A stretch of DNA of 64,000 nucleotides. It comes from Siphonodentalium dalli (taxonomy: Eukaryota > Mollusca > Scaphopoda > Gadilida > Siphonodentaliidae). Under the pieces are notes generated by a model that saw only the letters and a program-made list of their open reading frames with translations, was not told the origin of the DNA and searched no databases. Below are positions 33,703 through 43,845 of the stretch, piece after piece; position 1 is the stretch's first letter; the number at the start of each line of letters is the position of its first letter. The stretch covers positions 54,975,849-55,039,848 of the forward strand of contig CP136062.1 of assembly GCA_032622095.1 (NCBI GenBank). Reading direction: 5' to 3'. A program made the position numbers and the translations under genes.

Positions 33703-34093
33703 CCCTTTACCCAACAAACCGGCCAAAACCGGCCAAATAAAGCTTCAACAGCCTAAAATATCTTCGGTCTGTCTCAATAGAACCATACAAATATGGATAT
33801 CATTGGAACCGGCTCCTTGGCCACATTGTGATAGTTACAGTTAGCCCTGTGCCAATGCATTCTCTTATATATGCGAGTCGACCATAGGTCGCCTCGCATA
33901 TATAAGAGAATGCATTGGCCTAAATAAAATCTTTTTTTAACACTTTTTACCATTTTTTCTTACATTCTTTAACAATTTTATAATTTTTAATGTGTTAAGC
34001 CAATGCATTCTCTTATATATGCGAGGCGACCTATGGTCGACTCGCATATATAAGAGAATGCATTGGCACAGGGCCCTTCTGTTGGGTAAAGGG
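33703..34093. mobile_element. piggyBac-like MITE copy 2 (391 bp), inverted
   Basis: This copy is nearly identical to 32495-32886 but in the opposite orientation, with TTAA at 33699-33702 and 34094-34097. The palindromes are at 33852-33918 and 34000-34066. The short ORFs reported around it are readings of the palindromes. Confidence 0.85.
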
Positions 34094-34266
34094 TTAATAT
34101 ATGATTTCATTGGCTGTTGGTGCTTATTGTCCGTGTCGGTGGACGCCACTCAAGACCACATCCGTATATCCTCAGGGAGGCTCAGACAATACAGCAACAA
34201 AGTTTCAATGACATTGTGATCATATCACGGAAAGTTTCGTCCGATAAAATGATAATACCACGCTAA

Positions 34267-34360
34267 ACAGCACAGACGCTAATATAAATTGGATAATACA
34301 ACTCAAAACAGCACAGACACTAATATAAAATGGATAATATAACTCTCAACAGCACAGACG
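34267..34360 (+). repeat. Tandem repeats of about 41 bp around the receptor start codon
   Basis: AACAGCACAGACGCTAATAT with ATGGATAATATAACTC occurs in two full copies and a third partial one (34267, 34308, 34349). The receptor ATG at 34330 lies inside the second copy; the corresponding position of the first copy reads TTGG. Confidence 0.7.
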
Positions 34361-34493
34361 CGGGTGGAGTTTGGGAAGAACGGCTGAGGATTTGGAGGAT
34401 AATCGGCCCCTTAGTTCTAGTGACGGGAACCATCGGGAATATATTGTCAGCTGTTGTGTTTTGTAGACCGAACATGCGGCGATCGCATGTCCA

Positions 34494-35613
34494 CAGGGAT
34501 GTGGCTAGAGGGGGTGTGGGGGTGTCTCACCCCCCCCCCCCCCCCCCCCCCAGCAGAGAGCTATATTTTCAATAGTTGGAAATTTCATACCTGCCACAAC
34601 GAAATTTCACACCAACAATATGTTGAAAATGTTCTTGTAGTTTGATTATAAAACAATTTATTGGGGGGAATTTATTGTTTTTCGACCAATATTTGCATAT
34701 GTTCCTATTTTTTGTCAAAACTTTTGACAGAAATGGTCATCAGTTGGAAATTTTCTAACCTTAGGGGGTGACAGGTTGGAAATTTCCAACACTTGGAAAG
34801 CTTGTGTCCTGGTCCCTCCCCCGTGGCCAGTCAAAAACTTCTAGTTAATTTAAGAAAACAATATTGTCATACAATTGGTCAACATTGTCATTGGAATTGT
34901 CATCAGATGGAAATTTTCCAACCTAAGTGGGGTGTAGGGTTTGAAATTTCCAACAGTAGGAAGGCTTGAGGCTAGTCTAGATGTTAGGATTTTGCGATTT
35001 TCTTGTTCAGATTTCAAAATTTTCGCACACCGGGCCGAACCATGGTCGGCCCGGTGTGTCATTGCCCCATCCACATGGCCAATACAAAACTGCTAATTAG
35101 TTTAGCAAAACAATATTTTACTACATTTGGTCAAACTTGTAGACATAAATGGTCATCAGTTGAAGAATTTTCCAACCTGAGGGGGAGCATGAGGTTTGAA
35201 ATTTCCAACACTAGGAAAGCTTCAGTTGAGGCCAGTCTAGATGCTAGGATTTGCGATTTTCTTGTATAGTTTTCAAAATTTTCTCACACCGGGCCAAACA
35301 ACCATGGTCGGCCCGATTTTCCTGGTCTGTTGTCGGTAGCTGTGGGCATTTGTCTGGAATTAGATCACTAGTTGTTTTTTTTGGGGGCAATTTTCAGGTT
35401 TAAATATCTTAATGTTCTCATACTGGGAAAATAGAAGCATGGCTTATGAATATATAGGAAATTAGGCCTGAGCATGAGGTACAAGGGGGGGGTGCAAATG
35501 GAATTATGCAAAAAGTTGTGTTGGTGTGATTCCTACTCAAGGGGGGGGTGCAGTTGGAAATTCCCAAGGTGGACACCCCCCCCCCCAGCGGAGACCCTCT
35601 AGCCACATCCCTG
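34494..35613. mobile_element. hAT-like non-autonomous element A (1.12 kb) within the receptor
   Basis: The ends are CAGGGATGTGGCTAGAGGG and its exact complement. CATGTCCA duplicates at 34486-34493 and 35614-35621. The interior has poly-C/G runs and two related segments of about 260 bp (GGAAATTTTCCAACCT..., CACACCGGGCCGAACCATGG) at about 34850-35080 and 35100-35340. No transposase is encoded. Confidence 0.85.
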
Positions 35614-35620
35614 CATGTCC

Positions 35621-36183
35621 AGGGGGGGGGGGGTCGGAAAATTTTTTTAGGCACATATGGCATTTTTTCCCTTTCGATCATTTTTTGTACCCACCCACCC
35701 CCACCGCCAATTTTTTTTCCGTTTCCGGCAGTTTTTTCCGACCATTTTTTGACACCCACCCCCCCTTTTAACACTAAAACAGAGATTTGCGGGGGGGAAA
35801 TTCACTGTAAACAGCTGTATATGAATTTCTGTGCATACTATTTATCATGGATGTTAACATGGACATGTAAATAGGAATGAGTAATTTTGAGGTCATTCGG
35901 CCAAAAAAACATGGCTGCCAGCGGCCATCTTGGATTTCAAAATTTGCAACAAAATACAACACGATAACTGCCTGCAGTCAGTTTACCAGTTAGAATTACA
36001 TTATTTTTCCCATTCAAACTGATTCAAAGTGGTTTTGAAGTCCAACTCATTGCCAAAACACTAAAAACAAGCAGGATTTTTTTTTTTAGTTGTGGAAAAA
36101 ATTGCTTGTTGGTGGCTTTGACCACCCACCCACCCCGGCATACGTGCCGGAAGAAATTTTTTCACCCCCCCCCCCCCCCCCTG
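35621..36183. mobile_element. hAT-like MITE B (about 563 bp), abutting element A
   Basis: It starts with a G run then TCGGAAAATTTTTTTAGGCA and ends AAATTTTTTCACCCC...CCCTG. GCATGTCC occurs on both sides (35613-35620 and 36184-36191). The exact first base is ambiguous because the terminal CAGGG overlaps the target sequence. Confidence 0.65.
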
Positions 36184-37048
36184 GCATGTCCACATATTCT
36201 TCACCGCGTTGGCGGTAAACGATTTGATTGCTCGATTTGGTTTGTTCTTTTTCACCCAGTCAGGTGTATGGGTTTTAGTTCTGTTGACGCTGGATCGAAC
36301 TATCGCTATATGTTACCCGATGTCAAAATTCCAGTTCACCACCAAGTCATCTAAAATCGCACTATTGATAATGTTTATAGTTCTGTTTTCTGTAAATGCC
36401 CATTTGCTATATGGCTACCATTTGAACGAGGAGGTCAATATGTGTAGCCATGTTCTACCTGAGAACCCGACATACAGTTTCTTCACTAAATACATTTGGG
36501 TTTGGATTGACTTGGCGATATACTCCTTTATACCAGTTGCCATTCTGATAATTTCGGATACCAAACTGATTCTGAGCGTAATGAAAACGAGGTCCGCTCT
36601 GGCTGACTTATCACATAATGACAATCGTAATCCAAACCAAAAATCTACTGGATGGTCGTCTATTATTCCAATGCTAGTTGCCACTGGTGTTCAGCATATT
36701 GTTACAACTTCACCTGTCGTTATATTGTGTGTGTATTTTTATTACACGGAAAGTTTCGAGAACATGACACGCCCGGATATCGATTTCGGTTTCGCATTAA
36801 CAAGGCTTCTGTCGACATCAAATAATGCTCTGAACGTATTCACCTACTGTTGCTCCGGACGAAGATTTCGCCACGAACTAAAGGCAATGTTCTGGGACAA
36901 ATCACGGGTTGCCTTGTATAATTCAACTGAAATTATAGAAAGAACGATGAACGATTCAAAACAACATATCTCGGGGGAAAATAAATAAAGACGTTCCTGA
37001 GACGCAAAACCCAAGGTATTCAACTTACAACAGCGTGGATGCAACGAA

Positions 37049-37975
37049 TGGGAGGCCAAATTCACATTTAACAGCTAATTACGCTTAAAGGGGTACTTTA
37101 CGCCATTTTCAATATATTCCCGGTAATAACAGCGATATTCTGTAAACGATCAGGTTAATAGGTTATCTTAAAATCAAAGTTAATAATTTGATATAAATTT
37201 TAATTTATGGCCATAAAATAAATTACGAATTTCGTGTACAAGGCGTAATCAAATTAAACGCGTGGCACACATGATCGTGTAAACAATTCCATTGGTACGG
37301 GGCATAAACTCAAGCCACTCACTGATTGGTGACTATACAGTAACTTAAATGAGTATATGGGACTAGTATACATATAATATAACATTTATTTGATACATTT
37401 GCTTGAAAACTGTAAAATATTACTCGACAACAACGATTTGTATTTTCGCATTTCGGCTAATCTGCCATCCATAACATTACTTCGTACTCAACAGACTTTC
37501 AAATAACGGAAATCTGATTACCTTAGTCTACGACTTAGAGACTATAGAAACCTACAACGAACATTTGAGTACAGTATCCCTTTATGCGTAATGCCGATTA
37601 GCTTAAGCGTAATAGGTTTTCATAGCTTTACTACCTTACATTTTTTGACATCATCTAAGGTAAATAAATGTCAAAAGTTACTAGCATCTGTAATTGGCTG
37701 CATCTATATCAACTCCAAGGAAGTATTGAGATATGGAATTTGAGTTATGCTTAAGCATTATGCTTAAACGGAATACAAATTCCATTATGCTTCAGCGTAA
37801 TGCCATTACGCAATGCCATTGCGATTAAACATAATGACAATCTGCATTACGCTTGAGCGTAATAGCATTACGCTCAAGCATAATAGCATTACGCTTAAGC
37901 GAAATGCCCTCACGCTTAAGTGTTAAGCATTACGCTTAAGCTTAATTGGCTATTAAATGAGAATTTGGCCTCCCA
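37049..37975. mobile_element. Element with GGGAGGCCAAATTC ends, just 3' of the receptor
   Basis: GGGAGGCCAAATTCACATTT (37050) and the complement AAATGAGAATTTGGCCTCCC (ending 37975) form inverted ends. The interior consists of iterated ATTACGCTTAAGCGTAAT words (37590-37945). A TTAA MITE is nested at 37089-37581. GCAACG lies outside both ends. Confidence 0.65.
37089..37581. mobile_element. Nested TTAA MITE (493 bp)
   Basis: The left flank is TTAA (37085-37088) and the right flank TTAT. The ends are AGGGGTACTTTACGCC and TTTGAGTACAGTATCCCT. It shares CCGGTAATAAC, AAACGATCAGGTTAATAGGT and ATGGGACTA with the longer copy at 57959-58884. Confidence 0.7.
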
Positions 37976-39630
37976 TAGCAACGGGGGTCGGACACAACTT
38001 ATCTCCTTTGCTGCTGTATGCTCTTGCCTCCGGAATTTCAATTTATTGTGTGGCAGTTACCTCACGCATGGACAAACATCCAACACAACCAAATGATTCT
38101 GATTAATTATCTCTATTTTCTTCCAGAGCACAACGAACACCAAAATCGAGTGAATGTGTACCCCCTCCCCTGACAAGTCACCCCCTCCCACAACCGCGGT
38201 ATGCAGCCCTCGAATGAATGCATTAATTATTCATTTTCATTGAATATTTCGTTCAGTGGCTACTTGAAAAACCTGCCCATGAGTGTTCTTGCTGACCAAA
38301 CCTACCCAAATGCATCATTGCCGGGTTAGACTGCCTCATGTGCGAAAAGTTTTTTAAATAACGGTCGTATCAAACCGATGTAAACAAATAATAAATAACA
38401 AACAACTACAACATGTCCACATTACAGAACTAAAATGCACTCAGAGAGATGCCAACGTGCGCAAAAATGTAATAAACAATAATTTAAAAATAATTTCATT
38501 GTAATTTACTTAATTTATTTTATTTTATTTAATGTTAGCAAAAAAAGACAATTACCATTTCTCATTTCATCACAGATAAAAGGCAAATTACTATATTAAT
38601 CATTTAAGTAATTAAAACCAATTCCATGTTGCCGAAAGGATGAGACTTTAATATCGATTACATTTTTTTCAGCGGCATATTTTCATTTTCATTTTCCGAT
38701 AGTCAAAGTTGACCAAAGGAGCAATTATAAGAAGTAATTAATACTATTTGTGTAAATATTGATAGCAGCCAATATGCAACAATAAATATCAATAATTAAT
38801 CAATAATTAATCAATAACGATCATTTTATGTAATAATAAACTCTTCAAACAGTGTTTGTGTCAACAAATGCGTTTTGTTTTGTGTTACGTCATTCGTCGT
38901 ATTTGACCCGGAACTCGGCTGAAGGTTAGGCTATTCAGCCTATTGCGTCGAATTACGAAATCGCGTTTTGAATGTCTCTCTTTCCCCGCACGATAAAAAG
39001 AGGTCTTCGCACGAATCAAAAATTATAAAACTTCCCAATTATAAGTAAAAATACCCAAATGAAGGAGTATATGTAGGTCCCGAGGGAGTCTATAGACTCT
39101 TTGATGTAGAGTTCTGATGGAGAAAATGTAGGTCGATCTATTTTTGTCATAACTCTGACGTATTTTGACCTGGGAGAAAAAATCGAAATCGAGGCTCACT
39201 ACGAGCATGCCAGTTTTATATATAGAAACAGGGAATCCCGACAAATGGCGATATCGGCGACAAATAAATAATCGAAAACAACACATAAAATAAACATAGC
39301 AAAAACGCGGCACAGTAAAAATGTCAGAACGCCACGAGGTTTTACGTCGTTTTTTGGTGACGTCATGGAGTGAAACGGAGTAGGGTTACACCAACGTACG
39401 AATCTGTCTGATCGCCATACTGTTGCGCGAGCGCACGTAATTACATGTATAACTGAATTGTCCATGCAATGTGTAGTTTCACCTACCCCATGATAAAACG
39501 ACAAAAAGTATTGGATATAAGGAAATTAACCAATCTGTTGCTTCCAAAACATCGTGTCGAAACGCGTGTCAACGAGGACCGGTGTCGCCAGAAATAATAC
39601 AATCGGATAATTACCCCCCTTGGCCGAATT
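37976..39630. other. No supported gene
   Basis: This is AT-rich intergenic sequence. The two overlapping minus-strand ORFs (39023-39313; 39199-39504) have no recognisable domain. Confidence 0.45.
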
Positions 39631-40142
39631 AATATACCAATAACTTGATTTTGGATGGCGTTATGGTTTATTGACGGCCCTCCAGAAATGATTAACAGCC
39701 CGAGGGGTTCATTAAAGGCCCGAGACGAAGTCGAGGGCCTTTAATGGCCCGAGGGCTGTTAATCATTTCTGGAGGGCCGTTAATAAACCTAACACCCGAC
39801 AAAATCAAGTTATTACTATTATTACCACTCTCTGAAATGAAGCCCAAACTAGAACATTGATGAGTGAGTAAGCAGCGATATGTCAACTGAAATAATAACT
39901 ATTTTAATAATTGGCAAAAGGGAGGCCAATTCATCAGGAGAAATTTGGAAGAAATCACATTGCTTATTCCTGTTTGCAAGCCATTCTGAGAATTTTTCTC
40001 ACTCCCCACTGTGTTGATTTTGTTGTCGATGCTGGTTTTGAACTGTTTTCAAGAGAATTTAAGGACTCCTCATCTAGTTCACTTGATTGAGAATTTTTTT
40101 CGAACGATCACACAAAATGTAAACAATTCAAACCATGTGTCG
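39626..40142. repeat. Direct duplication, copy 1, with palindromic MITE
   Basis: A palindrome (about 39633-39829; arms with GACGGCCCTCCAGAAATGAT and TAACAGCCCGAGGGGTTCAT) is followed by about 310 bp including TTGCTTATTCCTGTTTGCAA and AAACAATTCAAACCATGTGT. The whole stretch recurs at 40284-40820. Confidence 0.8.
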
Positions 40143-40283
40143 TCTGTTTGTTGTCAAACCGGAAGCGGGCCATTAATACCGTTAACGCATAACTTCCGGT
40201 TTGATGCCGTGCGTTATGGCTTTTTACCGTGCGGGTAAATCACTGTTAATCTACCAGAGAACGCCCTCTAAAGTGGTAATAAT

Positions 40284-40820
40284 ATGCCAATATCTTGATT
40301 TTGGAGGGCGTTATGGTTTATTAACGGCCCTCCAGAAATGATTAACAGCCCGAGGGGTTCATTAAATGCCCAAGACGAAGTCGAGGGCCTTTAATGGCCC
40401 GAGGGCTGTTAATCATTTCTGGAGGGTCGTTAATAAACATAACGCCCGACAAAATCATGTTATTCCTATTATTACCACTCTCTGAAATGAAACCCAACTA
40501 GAACATAGATGAGTGAGTAAGCAGCAATATGTCAACTGAAATAATAACTCTTTTAATAATTTGGTGTTAATTCTGAATTTTGTCATGTACAAAGCAGTGA
40601 ACATTAACTTCATCAGGAGAAATTTAGAAGAAATCACATTGCTTATTCCTGTTTGCAAGCCATTCTGAGAATTTTCTCACTCCCCACTGGGTTGATTTTG
40701 TTTGTCGATGCTGGTTGTGAACTGTTTTCAAGAGAATTTAAGGACTCCTCATCTAGTTCACTTGATCGAGACATTTTTTAGAACGATCACACAAAATGTA
40801 AACAATTCAAACCATGTGTC
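40284..40820. repeat. Direct duplication, copy 2, with palindromic MITE
   Basis: This has the same order as 39626-40142 with small indels, plus about 40 bp extra near 40560-40605. The intervening 140 bp contains AAACCGGAAGCGGG and AACTTCCGGTTT, another short inverted repeat. Confidence 0.8.
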
Positions 40821-42320
40821 ATACAGTGGTAATTATTGTTACGCGAATTATATCCACAATTATATGTGGATAGGGAACATTGATACGAATTATTCATTTG
40901 AGTTTGGTTATTGACCCTCACAGTCAAGATGGCGGTCAAACTGGTGGCCAGAAATTGAAAAATTGTCGATATTGTCACATTATATTTTCCACTGTTGTCA
41001 TAATATCAATATGTATAGACGACGAAACGGTGCATAAATAATCTATCGTTTCCTATTTAAAACGTCTTCAGTCGCATGGTGCAGCTAGTAGCTGTGGCAT
41101 TTCCAAATCCATTCTTCAGTAAGCACCGATAATATCCGCAACCGTAGATGTGCCGAATAGTCATGTTATTACTTTCCAAGATTCTGAACAACAGTACATG
41201 AGCCGATTCTTATTTGCCATATTCAAGATTATCTTCACCAGCTTCCGTTACTTCGTCTGATTAATCTATCTCGCTCACACAAAGTCGTCTACACTTCTTG
41301 GGAGAAGGGTCCTACTAGTCAGAACGTTTCAAAAATACGTATGCCGGTGTTCAGCTCACGATTTTGCCTCGAAAGCTGGGAATTCTTTTCCTTATTCTTG
41401 GCAGCATAATAAATATGGTATAATTCAGCTACTTTGATAGTCATCTTGCGAGATAAACTAGAAATGTGTACTATTGGAGAGTATATTAGCTTTCTCTATT
41501 TACGTATTTATCAGATTTGGTGACCCGATAGGGATAACAACATGTACACAATCATGGTGATCTCCCCAGCCAGCCACTTCCCAATATATGTTTCGTCAAT
41601 TCATATACTCCTCGAACGCATTGACGTACCTGCACAACTTCTATATGGCTTCGAAGATTGAAAGTGTAACCTTTGACTGATGCCTCTCTGCTAAGATTCT
41701 TGATCATGTTCCTAAAAAATCGAACAGCTCCAAGTCGATAATAACAATACACGCGGTGGTAGTTTGGGCATGTGTCGTGATAGTGGAAATGAAATGGGAC
41801 CATGACTGCGCCGCCCCTTAATCGGGTATGTTTCAGATGCAGACATGATCTAATGCGTGTCTTTGCAATCCTTGTATGCTAAGATTGTATTTTCCAACCG
41901 TTTGGAACCCATTCGGAATCAACTGGATCAGGCGTGTACCTTTGGATACTACTATATAAGCCCACACCACCCCAGAATTGGGATATAGTCTTAAAGACGA
42001 TGCCTTTGATAGTTTGGTGCTATGTCATAGATCTTGAAATCAGCTCAACACACGGTGGGTAGACCGAGTGGTTTCTTGGCAACATCACTATTCCGATAAT
42101 GTGCCTGATACATAACCATTATATTCTAAAGATATCCTGTGTGATCACAAAGGTCACGTTCGACCGATGGAGGATTTTCCCGACGTTCACAGCCATTTAC
42201 GTGGATACTATAACTTAATTGTTCTTGTAACAAACACAGTAAAATAAATGCACCACAGCTCATACCATTTTCTTGAATCATACCACCCACGTACTGATAC
42301 TAACCCTGAGCGAGGGTGAC
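40821..42320. other. No supported gene
   Basis: Nothing coding or repetitive could be supported in this interval. Confidence 0.45.
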
Positions 42321-42328
42321 AACAACGC

Positions 42329-43496
42329 TAGTGATGCGGACCGGACCGCTTTGGACCGGTCCTGTCCGGACCGGGTGTCACTGGACCGGACCGGACCGCT
42401 TTTTGCCGCCGGTCCGGTACTTTCCGGTCCGGTCCACTATTTTACTTCAGTTATAATAAACTATCGCAAATATTATTGCGTATTTGCAGTCATATCAATA
42501 AGCAACGATGTATTGACGCATTCAAGTTGTTAATATCTATTAACGTTTGATGCCACGAAAACAATGTATATATGTAGTTGTACATGTCCCTTTCCTTATG
42601 AAAGTGCCAGTGTGGGCGGCCGCCTGCTTCGATGTCGCCGATTTCCGGCCGCCTGCTTTGATGTCGCAAAATGTTAAGCATTCTGAAAACATCCTACACT
42701 GGCCAACACTTTGTAGCACCCTATCAATGCGACAAACATGCAACTGAATGAGTATGGAACTATTTGTCATAAACAATGTAACATGACATCAACTAGTCAA
42801 ATTGGATGGATATCGAATCGAGTATTCTATTGTTTTTCACAGTTATAATTATCGAAGAAACATGTAAACCACATTACATAGTACATATACAAGACAGTCA
42901 CATTAATCCAATAGTAGTTGTACTTAGGTATATAACTGTAATTGCCAGGACTATACAATCAGCCATCACAATCTCCAAGACTCCAATATTAATGCAGTAG
43001 TCATAGTAGTACACATTTTTATAATTGTCATCAGTATAGTTATTTCGTTTAAATTTCAATTTAATGAAAATAAGTATGATACGAATCATGCTGCAATGCA
43101 TACGAATAGTTGAGTGCCATGTTAGATTGGTTATAACACATTCTGGCCCCAGCTATATATATCTGTCCAATACATTTATAATTAGTGCATGTTCGCATTA
43201 CTAGAAATACTATTATCGTGCATCGTTCCCAGTATATCCCACCAGAGACAGACAATGATGCATACAATATGGACTCATTGCAATGCACTGAACTCAGTAA
43301 CCTTATAGGTTGTACTATACATAGTAAAACTTTGAGAAAACAGAGAATTCATTAACATATAGCCTATTATAGGTGGACCGGACCGTTTTGGACCGGTCCA
43401 GGCATGTGTACCGAACCGGAATGGACTGGACCGGACTGGACCGCCTTGGCAGTGGACCGGACCACCCAAGGTGGTCCTGTCCGGTCCGCATCACTA
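42329..43496. mobile_element. hAT-type non-autonomous element (1.17 kb) with perfect 8-bp target duplication
   Basis: The ends are TAGTGATGCGGACCGGACC and GGTCCGCATCACTA. AACAACGC flanks both sides (42321-42328 and 43497-43504). Subterminal regions are dense in GGACCGGACC and GGTCCGGTCC words in both orientations, as hAT transposase-binding motifs often are. The AT-rich interior has only short ORFs. Confidence 0.88.
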
Positions 43497-43845
43497 AACA
43501 ACGCATACCTTCACTATTTGAATTGCATATTACCAAAGACATCGTCTTTAGACTACACGACTGGGTGCGGGCTATCATAGTATTATCCAGACAAAGGTGT
43601 ACGCCTGGTCCAGTTGATTCAGAACCGCCTCGAATCCGACATGAAAATACAATCTTACCACACCAAAAACACCGACACGCATGACTTCTATATCTGAAAC
43701 ATACACCCGGTGAAGGGGTGGTGTATACCATGGCCCCATGCCATTCCCACTATCATGGCGCATGTCCTCAAACTATCACCGCGTGTGTTGTTCTTCTCTT
43801 GTCAGCTCTTCGACCATACGACTTCGGGACGTCACAAAGATTGCT

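Larger units (their letters stand above)
34330..36988 (+). pseudogene. Rhodopsin-like (peptide-type) G-protein-coupled receptor, split by two MITEs
   Basis: This is a class A receptor gene remnant. The first piece, 34330-34494, encodes an N-terminus with NIT/NST glycosylation sites and TM1 (IIGPLVLVTGTIGNILSAVV with the GN motif), then RPNMRRSHVH. Coding resumes in the matching frame at 36191: IFFTALAVNDLI (TM2), VWVLVLLTLDRTIAICYP (TM3, DR motif), TM4, TM5 (IWVWIDLAIYSFIPVAILII), TM6 and TM7 (NNALNVFTYCCSGRRFRHEL), with stop TAA 36986-36988 overlapping AATAAA. Between TM2 Asp and the DR motif only 25 residues remain, versus about 50 in the family, so the first outer loop and its disulfide Cys are missing. 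The 1699-bp interruption is two MITEs. TM7 and tail resemble FMRFamide/TRH-type receptors of invertebrates. It is probably a host pseudogene. Confidence 0.8.

Noticed and set aside
36209-36310. A micro-intron (GTAAAC...CCCAG) inside the receptor TM2-TM3 region
   Set aside because: The candidate is only about 45 bp and removing it would not restore the missing loop; a deletion is simpler.
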